A program made the translations under genes and the position numbers. This document shows positions 50,700-61,970 of a stretch of 64,000 bases of DNA, in pieces. Every line of letters starts with the position of its first letter. Position 1 is the stretch's first letter. The DNA is from Nageia nagi (Eukaryota; Pinophyta): positions 93,558,001 to 93,622,000 of the forward strand of contig JBITNC010000001.1 of the NCBI GenBank assembly GCA_050084985.1, in the 5' to 3' direction. A model generated the notes under the pieces. It was not told the origin of the DNA. It saw only the letters and a list, made by a program, of their open reading frames with translations, and did no database searches.

Positions 50700-52330
50700 C
50701 ATATGACTACCACCATGCTTGAGGAAATGCAAAGTTGGCCATGAACCATCCACATGGATGATATCCTATATAGGTGTGGGTTGGCTAATTTGTCCATTGC
50801 TAGTCACATCCAACAAGACCTTCCTCTTCTCATTGCATTGGTCAAGTGGTGGGACCCTAACTATTGTACACTTCACTTTCCCCCAAGTGAAATGAAAGTT
50901 ACTCTCTTAGATATTTATCATATTCAAGATATTTGCATTAGGGGAAGATTCATACGGAAAAGATATATTATGGACAATAATATCCATAAGTAGGAGGCCC
51001 TCTGGTTGATGAGGGAGGTAGACCACAATTGGGAGCATCAAGTTGCATGTCTTGTAGAGGTTTGTAGGTTTACCCTAGTTGGGCATCATTTACATTTGTA
51101 CATAGCTTCCATCAATGCCACATACTTATTCCTAAATAAGAGTAGTTTAAAATTACCCCTTGGTTTGGTTTGGTTATTATGATTGATTTGTTAGCATTGG
51201 ACCCAATTTGCATGGGATCCACTAGTATTGGCATAGTTGTATAAGGAAATGTACAACTTTAGTAGCATTGATAAGTTCAACATTACCATTTCTCATGTTG
51301 GCCTATTACAGATATGGGCCTATGAGCACATCTTAATAATGAATCCTATCAACCTTCAATGAGCTTAGGAGGACCCAGGGATATTATTTTAGGTTTTTGT
51401 ACTTCTCACATAAGTGGTTATCGATATTTGCATTCTCTAGAGGCACAAAGGAGGGAGATAGATCACTTGTAAAGAGAGGACTTGGTGTCAGTTCATTTTG
51501 AGGATTTTTTTTAGCATTTTAATGCTCATCAACTTGCATGGGTTTGTAAGCACTACTTCTTCCAAACTAGGAGAAAGATCATCAAGCCATACCACCTCAG
51601 CTACATTTTGAGGTAGTTTGGGATCTAATAGGGGATCCCATCTATTTTCCCCCATGCTATTGCAAATACATGGCAAAGAGGGATTTTCCTATAGTGTTTT
51701 AGGTTATACCATCTTGGAGGAAATCCTAGGATAAGCCCCATGTTGTGGATGGTGTAGCTCATGTTTCTATGGCTATCAAGGTTTTCCTTAGTTACATAAC
51801 ATGGTGGATTAGAGTTCATCCTAGTGACATAGGCATGGACAAGGATGATGATAGTGATGTCAAGGCGGCTAATGAAGGGTCATTTGAGAATGAACCATAC
51901 CAATTTAATAATCCTATCCACAATGTCTTGATATAAGAGGGAGAAGGAATGAGAGGATTATCCCTACTAGCCATAGTTGCCCAAGTTGTTGCACTAGGTA
52001 ATAATCTAGCCTAGCTTTATAATTTATTAATTTTCATGTTCTTGTTACTATTACAAAGTAACTAACCCATATGTATGTGCAAAAAAAGGCACAAATGTTA
52101 GGATTTCCTTGTTGGAAGTTGAGGTTACCATACTGAGGCCTATGGAGGCCCAATTGACTACACTATAGGTCACCCTCAAGGAGAAGGATGTCTAGATTAC
52201 AACCTGCTAGACTAGTAGTGGGCATATATATAGAGCCAAGAAGATAAGATCAAGGTGAAGGAGTGAGTAATCATAGCTTTTAAGGTTAAATACACTCAAG
52301 CAAAGATCTTACTAGAGATCCATTGTATGA
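50700..52330 (+). pseudogene. plant mobile domain (PMD)-like gene, antisense within gypsy G1
   Basis: The best piece (50700-51180) reads TTMLEEMQSWP, a stop at 50742 (fits CGA-to-TGA), then DDILYRCGLANL, DLPLLIALVKWWDPN and TLHFPPSEMKVTLLDIYHIQ. PMD proteins have this order: G-L-x-x-L, L-I-x-A-L-V-x-x-W, T-F-H-x-P-x-G-E-M-T-x-T-L-x-D. Stops at 50991 and near 51180. Weak C-terminal pieces follow: HYFFQTRRKIIKPYHL near 51550 and a coiled-coil-like EVTILRPMEAQLTTL near 52120-52165. A GTAAGT...AG intron at about 50568-50680 is possible. The strand is opposite to gag. Extra antisense ORFs with transposon-derived domains are known in Tat elements, so the placement fits. Confidence 0.65.
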
Positions 52331-52485
52331 CTTGAGTTGCATCTCCAACGACACCACAACTATGGCGGCAAACGGTAGTAGCATACAGGTTAGGTATAGG
52401 ACCACCAATACATCAAGTAGTGGTAGTAGTGACCACCTATTGTGAGTTGTATGGCATGAGGTTTATTGTTGTATACTATGTAATT

Positions 52486-52490
<5 letters not shown>

Positions 52491-52534
<44 letters not shown>
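52491..52534. repeat. (AT)n microsatellite
   Basis: 44 bp of AT dinucleotides. Confidence 0.97.
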
Positions 52535-52537
<3 letters not shown>

Positions 52538-53152
52538 CTTTTTTTCTAGTCAAACTTGTGTATATGAAATGTTTTGTTTATTATGCATGTGAATGTTTTA
52601 TCTATTTCTATGAAATGTTGATTATCTAACACTATGAACCTAATAATGAAATCTAACCCAAAACTCACAAAATCAAATGAACTTAATATTTATAAATTAT
52701 TTAAGATAATGAAAATAATTAATCATAATAATAAAACACATTAATTATAACAATCAACCTAATGGAATCGAATGAGATTCTAAGGTACCAAAAGGGACCC
52801 AAATGAACATGTTTGAGTTTTTTTCTAATAGAAAACAAGAAAAATAGCCTAAGACCAGTCCAATGTACTTAAAAATATTTCATGATGATGCAAATACTAT
52901 CATTCAAAACTTTTTCCCAAGAAATGTACATTATTATTGGTGTGGAATAGGCCCTATACATTGCTAGAGATGTATTCAAAACTAACCTGGGTAGGGGAAT
53001 AAAAGAAAAAACTCAACAACACACACAAAAATAGTAGAAAAACCCTAAGCATATATAAACAATTACTTAAAATGCATAAAACATAGAAAAGACCTTACAT
53101 AACTAATATACAGTACATGTAAAAGTGGAGAAATTTAAGCAATTACTTTGTG
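52535..53152. other. AT-rich internal DNA of gypsy G1
   Basis: No pol motif on either strand. This is where pol would be expected to begin when the element is read from gag on the minus strand. Confidence 0.45.
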
Positions 53153-53157
53153 TATCT
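53153..53157. repeat. target-site duplication of copia B1, left copy
   Basis: TATCT, identical to 62441-62445. Confidence 0.92.
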
Positions 53158-53627
53158 TGTTAGAATTTGTAATGAAATATTGTGAATATCTAAACTCCTT
53201 GTAAGTTTAATTAATCACTTAAAGGATATGTAGATACCTTAAGGGATTAATTGAATTCTTTATTATGTGTGGACTTTGACCTAACCATGGGGTTAGTTGG
53301 TAGGTTAAAGTTAGGTCATACATTTATTGTAACCCTAACCTTACCCTTGGGTTAAAGGGAGGTTAGGGAGGTGCTCTCAAGCTATAAATAGAGGGCCTCT
53401 CCTCTTGTAACATATCTAAGTTTTGGAGTAAGATTACTCTACTATTTTGTGTAGGAGAGGAAGAGAATAGTTGTAAGAGAGGCATACTTGAGAATTGAGA
53501 TACTAGTTGTGGATGTACTCCCAAGGAGGGAGGAATCACATTACACTTGTGTTATCTTGTGTGAATGTTGTATGATTGAGCTTCCTATTCTTGGACCTTG
53601 AGGATTAGAGTAGTGCTAATTCTCTCA
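53158..53627 (+). repeat. 5' LTR of copia B1
   Basis: TG...CA ends. CCCTAACC-type motifs (GTAACCCTAACCTTACCC at 53329-53346) and a duplicated GGTTAG lie upstream of the TATA box. Seven differences from the 3' LTR. Confidence 0.97.
53382..53390 (+). promoter_or_regulatory. TATA box of the B1 5' LTR
   Basis: CTATAAATAGAGG, a strong plant TATA consensus. It should place the RNA start about 30 bp downstream, near 53415. The same box is at 62195-62203 in the 3' LTR, and B2 keeps the same core. Confidence 0.8.
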
Positions 53628-53628
53628 A

Positions 53629-53642
53629 TTGGTATCTAGAGC
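53629..53642 (+). other. primer-binding site of copia B1
   Basis: TTGGTATCTAGAGC, the initiator tRNA-Met type with one extra T, one base after the LTR. Confidence 0.85.
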
Positions 53643-53754
53643 TTGGTGTGGAAGCTCTTATTCTACATCTTGGAGGTTCTTCATCCTTCTTCATTCCTTT
53701 GGTGTGGAAGCTCTTCTTCTATATTTTGGAGGTTCTTCATCCTTCTTCATTCCT
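53643..53754 (+). repeat. 56-bp tandem duplication next to the primer site
   Basis: TTGGTGTGGAAGCTCTTnTTC starts at 53643 and 53699. The two units differ at three bases. The duplication lies in the transcribed leader, where plant elements often keep packaging signals. Confidence 0.93.
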
Positions 53755-54289
53755 CATCTTACACCCCATTGGTGAGGTAAATTTTAAGAGAAGGTATAAA
53801 TTTCCTCCTCATTTGGTTATCTTATGGATTATTGCATTAGATACTAACATATTTTGTGAGATATTGGAGCTTATTTCTTGCAAAATATGATCAAAATGGT
53901 AATGCAAGCATTTTTTTATACTAACCTCTTATGTTAGTAGCATTTTTTTTACAAAAATGCTTAATACATGATATATTTTTTAAGAGGATACTATGAAATG
54001 CAAATATTCTTACTAACATGTTGTTTGTTAGTAGCATTGATTAAAAACTAATTTCTTGAGGTTTACTTTTCTTGTTTAAAGTAAACACAAGTGAAGGTAA
54101 ATTTATTTTGCAATTTATTGTATACCTTACAATATATCAAAAAAAAGGGGGAGAAAGGTATTTAACAAAAAGAGATTTACCTTCACTTTATTTACAATAT
54201 TTTTTAATTTTTACAAATTAGTATTAAATTGAAAATATTGTAAATAATAATGTTTACAAAATAAAATTAAATTTTGAAAAATGGAGGGC

Positions 54290-55270
54290 CACGTTGGTGG
54301 TCTTCCTCCTCCCCGTAGCATGCAACCTCCTCCCTCATGACCTCTCCTCCTCTCCTCTATAGGTGGATTTAACAACTCAAGTACAAGAGCTTAATGTGGA
54401 GTTGCAGAGAGCTCATGCAGAGATTCAACAGGTTTGAAGTCGACTTCCATCTTTACAATGTTGTCCATCATAGCCCTAGCTTGTTGTTCTTTATCATTCT
54501 GAATTGCTACCATATGAGCCTGGAGTCTTTGTATCTCCTGTTGTGCACCAGAAAATCCTACCTTAGAACACCATGAGTTGTAGCTAACCTCTTCTCCACC
54601 TCGATCTCCCTCTTCTACTCTTCTCCCCCTCGCACTTTGGCTACGCTCTCTCTCTCCATGCAAAGATGGACCTCGCCAGCTCGCATTGGTTATGCTTTCT
54701 CTCTCCATGCACTCTACTCTGCCTACTTGCATGTAGAATTCACTAGCTCACCTGGATTGCAATGCTTTGAGGATATCCACAAAATGGATACGTTGAAGCT
54801 ATACATGACCTGCATGCACCAAATAGATCCAATGGAGGGCTCCATGTTTGCATGGTGTAGACACAATTTCTTGGATAGCAATGATCAAAGGATATGCCCC
54901 TGCAGCCTCCTTCCAACCATGACATGCAGATGTGGCCCGTTGCAAAGTGCAAGTGTGCATGGACAACTTTGCCATGTCTAACTCACACTACCACTAGATG
55001 ACTCTGCCATGTTTGACTCGCATTACCATTGGATGACTCCTCCCTCATCAACATGGATGACTCCATCGTGTGACCTCCAACATGTAGCTTGCACTCTCCT
55101 CCCTCTCCTCTTGCACTCATCCTCTCTGTCTCCAACCTCCTATGCAATCCTCCTCTTCCTCCTTCACCATATACTCTTCTAAGCATGGCCACCATCACCT
55201 CCATAGGCTATCCTATAGTGCCTCCATGAAGGTCCTCCTCCTTCCCACAGTCAAGGTTGATGGCTGCCAA
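54290..55270. pseudogene. GC-richer gene-like island in the B1 leader
   Basis: Base composition is far from the AT-rich surroundings. On plus, a pyrimidine tract and AG at about 54340-54362 resemble a splice acceptor. DLTTQVQELNVELQRAHAEIQQ-like coiled-coil coding follows (54366-54434; heptad Leu/Val spacing). On minus, from about 54600 down to 54391, another coiled-coil-like piece reads QQEIQRLQAHMVAIQNDKEQ. The strand of the coding-like sequence therefore switches near 54434. A 35-bp duplication (54970-55039) has six differences, all transitions. The host gene is not identified. It may be captured cellular or transposon coding DNA. Confidence 0.45.
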
Positions 55271-56151
55271 CTCTTTGCAAGTCTTCTTTAATGCACTTAG
55301 AAGCATTAAGTTCTTATTGACCACTTGCAAAATGATGCACTTCCAAAAGCAAACGTATACTTCTTAGGCACTTAATATTTTACAAGTCAATTGCTCCCAT
55401 TTAATGTACTTAAGAGTACTTAGAATATTTCTAATATTGACCACTTTTTACCTTCTATGCTCCTCCACAAAGCAATGTATGCTCTTCTTGGTAGAAGAAA
55501 AAGAGGAGGGTCATTTTTTAAGTACTAACATGCATTTAATTTTGTTTTTACCAACTAGAAAGGGGATTTGATTTTTTACCACCTAAGTCTTAAGGACCCA
55601 ACCAAACCCCTTGAGTATTAATTTTTTGTTGACTACTTTTCACCTTCCTTACATGCACATGAAATTCCAATGTATTCTCCTTCTTGGTAAGGGAAGGGAG
55701 CCATCACTTTTTTACCAAAAGCATTTATTTGTTTTTGACTTAGAGTATTTTTTATTTGGAAAAGCTTTGGTAGAAGAAGCATTTAATATGCATGAAGTAG
55801 GGGTATGGGTCTCCTTCTTTTTCCATTTAATTCTTGGAGACTTGGTAAGTGGTGAATATTTTTAACTTATTTAAGTTAAAATTAGCTTATTTTTTAAATG
55901 CTTAGAATATTTTTAATATTGCATGTTTAATTTACTAAGGTGCACATGCAATTTCTACAATGCTAACCTCTTAGCATTTTTTTTCTCTCTAAGCATAGTA
56001 ATTTAGTCTAAGTATGCTATTTTTCTAAGTAAATAAGGGAATTTTTTTTACTTAAAATGCATACTTATAAGACAAGTCTTAGCATACAATTTTTTTTTAG
56101 GGATAAAACTTTAAGTGAAAAGGGGGGAATTGGTATAATTTTTACTTAAAC

Positions 56152-56258
56152 TTTATCTAGATCTTGCATGCTAGACTTGTGATGCATGTCTCTTTATCTT
56201 GTAAAATTTATCTAGATCTTGCATGCTAGACTTATGATGCATGTATCTTTATCTTGTT
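56152..56258. repeat. 55-bp tandem duplication in the B1 leader
   Basis: TTTATCTAGATCTTGCATGC starts at 56152 and 56207; only a few bases differ. Confidence 0.92.
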
Positions 56259-57152
56259 TGAGGAATAAAACATGCTTAGGAATTAAAATTTTAAGTTAAA
56301 TAATGCATTATGCATGATTATTACTTAATTTTTTAAAGTCATGGAACAATGCATGTTTTAAAGTTATGGATTAAATGCTAAGTAGGACTTAGTTCTTTTT
56401 TAAATTCATTAAGTGTTTGAATGAATTGAGCAAAATATACAAAATGTAAAATGTCCTTTAGGGGTTAGTACAAAACCCATTGGACTTTTAAGGTTTTTCA
56501 AGCTCATGTGGATGATGCAATTTTACTTTACTTTATATTTTTGCACAATTTGTTTTATACTTGCAAAATGCAAATATTGAAAGTAACCCCTAAAATGAAC
56601 ACATCCGCATGTATTCTTCCACAACATGACTTGTTTGGGGAGCCATGAGGTGAGGACAAGGCAGACTGGAGCCCTTTTATTCTGAAGACCCAAGTGGTGG
56701 TAAGTCTGTCTTAATTGCCCCTAAGACCTCTGTTGGATTGGACATAACTCTATTAGGTGGACAGGCATGTGTGTAGTGATACCACATGTCCGCATGTCCA
56801 TTCAGGGATTATCCTGATAACCTAGGAGGAAAACTAAAAACCTTAATCAAGATAATTAAAATGGTCGATCCAAGATACATCGAATCCTTGGAAAATAGTT
56901 GGTACTTCTCCTTATGAGAGTATATTACTGACCAAGGTGAACTGGTTGAGGACTGGTAGTACCTAGGCTCCACCTTGCGGGCATCTAGGTGAAGGCCTAA
57001 TTCTATACAAGAAAACAACCCCAACTTTATTCCTCTATGGATCGTGGTTTATAAATTTGCACATGTGGGACATGTTTACTTATGTTTGATTTGTATAGAT
57101 GGAAACTTGTAAAAATTTGCATTCTTATTGCATATTTACTTTTGTATAGACA

Positions 57153-58016
57153 ATGGTTGAACCCTTCATACCCAAGCATATACTCAACGGTTCCAACTTT
57201 GGCATATGGGAACCTCATATGAGAGTTGAGTTACAAGCAAGGAAGCTGTGGCAGATAGTAGATGAAGATCTAGTCGCTCCTACAGATGAGAAGACCCTTG
57301 AAATCTACAACTCAAAGAATGAGTTAGCAACTTCAATGATCTATCATGCAGTTTCAGATGACATCCTTCTCATGATCTCTTCTTTAACATCAGCAAAATA
57401 AGCTTAGGATAGACTAAAGAAAATTTATCTTGGGTCCAAATTTTCAAGGAGGTTCACCATTCTACAAAAGTTGTTGCAATATCATCAAGGTGAAGATGAA
57501 AGTGCCTCTATCTACTTGAACAAAATCATTGACCTCAGGACACAACTGGTTGGTTGTGGGTGAAATTGGATCAATGATGAGTTCATGGTCTTCATCATTC
57601 TTCAAAGCCTCTCTACAAAGTTCAGTAACTTTGTCACAGTTATGGAGACTAGGCTCGATGATGAAGAAGATGTCATCTCTCTTGACAACCTTTCTAGACT
57701 CCTTCTGAAACATGAGGAAACTTTGAATAAGAAAATGTTGAACCTTTCTCCAAAGGATAATAGCATTGCTCTAGGAGCAACCAAAACTCCTTTCAAGAAG
57801 ACATTCAAACATTATAAATTCAAAGATAACAAATCCTCATCTACCATCAGGAAGCACAACAACTTCAAGCAAAGGAATGACAAAGCTGGATCAAGCAAAC
57901 CAACATCGCAGGAAAAGTTTGATGGAAATTGTAACTATTGTGGCATCTTTGGGCACAAAGAGTATGATTTTTGTAAAAAGAAATTTCTCAAAAAGGCAAA
58001 GGAAATGCAAATGTGA
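57153..58016 (+). pseudogene. copia B1 gag
   Basis: Starts MVEPFIPKHILNGSNFGIWE and continues in one frame through the UBN2 region to a zinc knuckle, CNYCGIFGHKEYDFC (57930-57974), spaced C-X2-C-X4-H-X5-C, one residue longer than usual at the end. Stops at 57399 (probably GAA), 57405 (TGG-to-TAG in AWDRL) and 57561. The longest open piece is 57585-58016. At about 58000 the frame must shift to join pol, which in intact relatives is one polyprotein. It would form the particle and bind element RNA. Confidence 0.9.
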
Positions 58017-61000
58017 GAAATTTCAATAATAAAAAGAAGAACAAGCATGTTGCTACTATTGCCTACTACTCAATGACTCAAACTATTTCAAATTATTGGA
58101 TTGTTGATTCAGGATGCACTAATCACATGTGTTATGAAAAGGATAAGTTTGAAAACTTTCATAAGTACAACAAGGATACAGTTGTTATAGGTGATAATAC
58201 AGTCCTTAATGTTCAAGGATTAGGGAATGTGAAGATTCATGGAAAGGCTCTTGATAATGTCTTTTATGTGCCTAAACTAAGGATGAATCTTATCTTCGTA
58301 ATTTAGATTACAAGGAAAGGATGCTCATTTGAGTTTACCTCACACTCTTGGTGTGTTAAGAAAGGACTTGCCACCTTGATGAAAGGATCAATAAAGAATG
58401 ACCTTTATATTGTGGATCAAGTACCTTCAAAGATTTATCTTGGTGCAAATATTTGTTCAAAAGGTAATCTTTGGCATCAATGATTAGGGCACCTTAACCA
58501 CAAGAGTATTCAAGATATGAAAAATTAAGAACTTGTGGAATATTTACCTAATATTTCACCCATAATTGGTCTTTGTGAAAGGTGCATTCTAGGAAAGATG
58601 AATAGGTAAAAGTTTGAAAAGGATAAGGCAACTCAGGCTACTCGTCCTCTTCAACTTGTGCATTCAGATTTGATGGGTCCATTTCAGACTAAGTCTCTAG
58701 GGGGAGCTTCTTATGTTCTAACCTTCATTGATGACTTTATTAGGATGACATTTGGTTATCTACTTGAGCACAAGGATCAAACTTTTGACAGGTTTAAAGA
58801 CTTCAAGGCACTTGTTGAAAATCAAACTGATTTTAAGATCAAGATGCTGATATCTGATAATGGGGGTGAGTATAATAGCAATGATTTTAATGATTATTGT
58901 GTTAAACATGGGATCAAGTGACAATTCACAATCCCTTACACCCCTCAGCAAAATGGAGTTGCTGAAAGGAAGAATCGCACCATTATGGAAATGGCAAGAT
59001 GCATGTTGGGTAACCTTCCTAGTTTCTTATGGGGAGAAGCTATTCACACTGCTATTCACACCCTAAATAGGTGTCCTACTAAAGCAGTTGAAGGTAAAAC
59101 TCCATATGAAGCATGGATAGGAAAGAAACCTAACATATCACACTTCAAGGTCTTTAGATGTGATGCATTTACCTTCATTACCTCAGAGAAAAGAAAGAAG
59201 CTAGACAAAAGATCAAAAAAATGCATCTTTGTGGGGTATGATAATTAGCATAGAGGTTATAGGCTCTACTCCTCATCCCATAAAATAGTCTTTGTTTCTA
59301 GGGATGTCAAGTTCAATGAACTTCCTAAGGATATGACTTCTCATGCTGAGGTGTCTGATTCAGATGATTCTACGCTTGTACCTAACTAGTTGGATGATCA
59401 TGTAGGGAAGTCACCATAAGAGCAAAATTCTCCAGCTCAGAGAATTACAAGGAGTATGACCTTGAATAAATCCTTATTTTCCAAAATTGATAATATGAAT
59501 GGGCCATCAACATTCAAAGAAGCTTCCAAGCAAGAGTGTTGGATGGAAGCTATGAAAGTTGAGTATGAGACACTCATGAAAAATGAAACTTGGGATTTGG
59601 TTCCTTATCCCAATGAGAAAAATGTGATTGGAAATAAATGGATATAAAAGGTCAAGTACAATTCTAATGGAGAAGTTGAAAAATACAAAGCAAGGTTAGT
59701 GGCCAAAGGATTCGCTCAGAAATATGGTATTGATTATGAGGAAACCTTTGCCCTTGTGGCCAAGATGCCTACTGTTAGGATAATCCTTGCTCTTTCTATA
59801 GCTCAAGGATGGAAATTTTTCCAACTTGATGTCAAGAGTGCATTTCTCAATGGTGAATTGGATGTAGAAATCTACATGAATCAACCAGAAGGATTTATTC
59901 CAGAAGGAAAAGAGTCTCTTGTGTGTAAGCTAAAGAAGTCTTTGTATGGACTTAAACAAGCACCTAGAGCATAGTACAAGAAAATTTCAAGATTCTTTGC
60001 AGATATTGGTTTTACCAAGTGCTTCTCTGACTCAGATCTCTATGTACTCAATCAAGGAAAAGACATGGTCTTAATTCTCCTTTATGTGGATGATCTTCTC
60101 ATAATAGGCAACAATATTGAAATCATCCAAGAGTGCATATCCAAACTAAAGGCAACATTTGAAATGATTGATCTAGGTCTATTGCATTACTATCTTGGAA
60201 TGCAAGTATACCAACACAAAGATTGTACTTATCTTAGTCAATCTAAGTATATATCAGACATCTTGCAAAAGTTTGGAATAGAGGAGTGTAGATATGCTGC
60301 AATACCTATTTCTCCTAGAATCGTTATATCATTGAGCTCAAATTCTCAGTTGGTAGATGCTATAGCTTATAGGCAATTGATTGGTAGTCTTCTGTATCTG
60401 ACTATCTCTTGACCTGATATTGCCTTTGCAGTGAATTTGATGGCATGATTCATGCAAAAACCATATGTTGAACACCTTAATGTTGTTAAGCAAATCTTGA
60501 GGTATGTAGCAGGGACAAAGGATCTTGCTCTTAAGTATTCTAAAGTGCCCTCAATTGTTCTCTCAGGGTTCTCAAATTCTAATTATGGGGGAGATAGAGA
60601 TGATAGAAAATCAACCTCTGCATATGTGTTCAGCATTGGTTCAGGTGCTATCTCTTGGGCTTCCAAGAAGCAACCTACAATCACTCTTTCTACCACTAAA
60701 GCTGAATATCGAGCCATGTCTGTTGCCACCCAAGAAGCTATTTGGCTGAGGCATCTTTTGAATGAAATTAGGTATAAGCAAAATGGCCCATCTCTTATTT
60801 CTTCAGAAAATCAATTGGCTATCTCTTTGGCTAAGAATCTTATGTTCCATCAGAGAACTAAACATGTGGAAATCCAAGCCCATTTTATCAGGGAGAAGGT
60901 TCTAGATGACATCATACACTTGGAGTATTGTGCATCTACTGAAAACTCCACTAATTTATTCACCAAGCCCCTTCCTAAAGCTCAGTTAAGCAAGCTTAGG

Positions 61001-61048
61001 GATTCTCTCGGGTTGGTGAAGTTGCCCTCAAGGGGGAGTGAAGTTTGA
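58013..61048 (+). pseudogene. copia B1 pol (protease, integrase, reverse transcriptase, RNase H)
   Basis: A single reading frame with no indel. Protease VDSGCTNHM (58097-58130) intact. GAG-pre-integrase LGHLNHKSIQ (near 58485). Integrase HSDLMGPF (58658), SDNGGEYNS (58855) and PQQNGVAERKNRT (58940). Reverse transcriptase KARLVAKGFAQ (near 59690), DVKSAFLNGEL and YVDD (60083-60094). RNase H with DDRKSTSAYVF and TTKAEYRAMS, ending LPSRGSEV. Twelve stops: 58304, 58481, 58526, 58607, 58919, 59246, 59387, 59417, 59645, 59972, 60410, 60446. Most sit where family members have Arg CGA, Gln or Trp, so single C-to-T or G-to-A changes explain them. Catalytic residues remain, so the source was once active. 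Confidence 0.95.
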
Positions 61049-61094
61049 ACTTTTGTTAGTGATGACAACATCACCTCTAAGAGGCCTTTTTTGA

Positions 61095-61490
61095 TTGTAC
61101 ATTCTATACCTCCGTGGTAAGTTTGCTCTGCATGATAAACTTGTTGTACAATTGTTGTTATAGAGTGTTAATTATTTTATAGCTTCGTGGTAAGTTTGCT
61201 CTACATGATAAACTTATTGTACATATTTATACCTCCATGGTAAGTTTGCTCTGGGTGACAAACTTGTTGTACATTTTACACCTTCATGGTAAGTTTGCTT
61301 TGCGTGACAAACTTATTGTACATTTTATACCTCCATGGTGAGTTTGCTCTGCATGAGAAACTCGTTGATAATTTTTTGAGCATATAATTAATATACCTCC
61401 ATGGTAAGTTCACTCTGCATGATGAACTTATTGTACATTCTATACCTTCGTGGTGAGTTTGCTTTATGTGAGAAACTCGTTGTTCAATTT
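61095..61490 (+). repeat. seven-unit tandem hairpin array 3' of B1 pol
   Basis: Consensus ACCTCCATGGTAAGTTTG then CTCTGCATGATAAACTTGTTG. Each unit holds a 6-8-bp inverted repeat around a 10-12-nt loop. Stems: AAGTTT/AAACTT at 61119/61137; the same at 61192/61210; AAGTTTG/CAAACTT at 61242/61259 and 61291/61308; GAGTTT/AAACTC at 61340/61358; AAGTTC/GAACTT at 61406/61424; GAGTTT/AAACTC at 61455/61473. Changed bases are matched on the other arm. B2 has one unit at the same place. Confidence 0.92.
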
Positions 61491-61961
61491 TTATGCTCTA
61501 TTAATAATCAACACATGTCTATATACAATAGGTGACTATGAGTGATGGCTTGGCATCTCCGTGATGACTTATAGTGCACCATTAATCAATTATTTATAAG
61601 ATGGCATTATTTGATTCTTTTATTTGAATATATGATGCATCTAACTGATTTTGTTCATGAGTTGCTTGTAGCATGCAGGATCTTCTTCAGAAATGCAGGT
61701 TACTCACCTTGTGAAAGCAAGCTCATGGAGACTCACATGTCAGCTTAAAGTTGATCGACTACTATGTACAGTGAAACCAGTTGTGGTTAATGATTGTATT
61801 GTAAATAATTTTGTCAAATGGTAATGTAGTGAGTCTCATACTAGTTCTCAAAAAGATTCTCAAATATGTAAATGTTCTCATCTCCACTTGTATCTCTATG
61901 GAGGAGAACTCTCTCTTACTCTCTCTCTTCTCTCTTCTACACTCTATCCCAATATTGCATT
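61491..61961 (+). other. 3' untranslated part of copia B1
   Basis: Non-coding, partly conserved with B2 (AATCAACACATG...ATATACAATAGG...GACTATGAGTG, 61510-61545). Ends in a CT-rich stretch just before the polypurine tract. Confidence 0.7.
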
Positions 61962-61970
61962 AAGAGGGAG
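61962..61970 (+). other. polypurine tract of copia B1
   Basis: AAGAGGGAG touching the 3' LTR. Confidence 0.9.

Larger units (their letters stand above)
53755..57152 (+). other. long 5' leader of copia B1
   Basis: About 3.4 kb between the repeat and gag. It contains purine tracts (AAAAAAAGGGGGAGAAAGG near 54140; AAAAGGGGGGAA near 56118), a GC-richer island (54290-55270) and a 55-bp duplication (56152-56258). Traces of the same tracts in B2 show that the long leader belongs to the family. Confidence 0.65.

Noticed and set aside
53329-53350. Telomere-like CCCTAACC motifs
   Set aside because: Only two or three short imperfect matches (GTAACCCTAACCTTACCC), present in both LTRs of B1; LTR sequence, not an interstitial telomere.
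54391-54732. 113-codon minus-strand frame as a functional coiled-coil protein gene
   Set aside because: It lies inside the leader of a retrotransposon, has no recognisable family, and the coding-like strand switches within it. Treated as a captured or rearranged fragment.
61095-61490. Rho-independent-type terminators or tRNA-like genes
   Set aside because: The hairpins have short AT-rich stems without a following T-run, no cloverleaf, and recur in tandem inside a plant retrotransposon.
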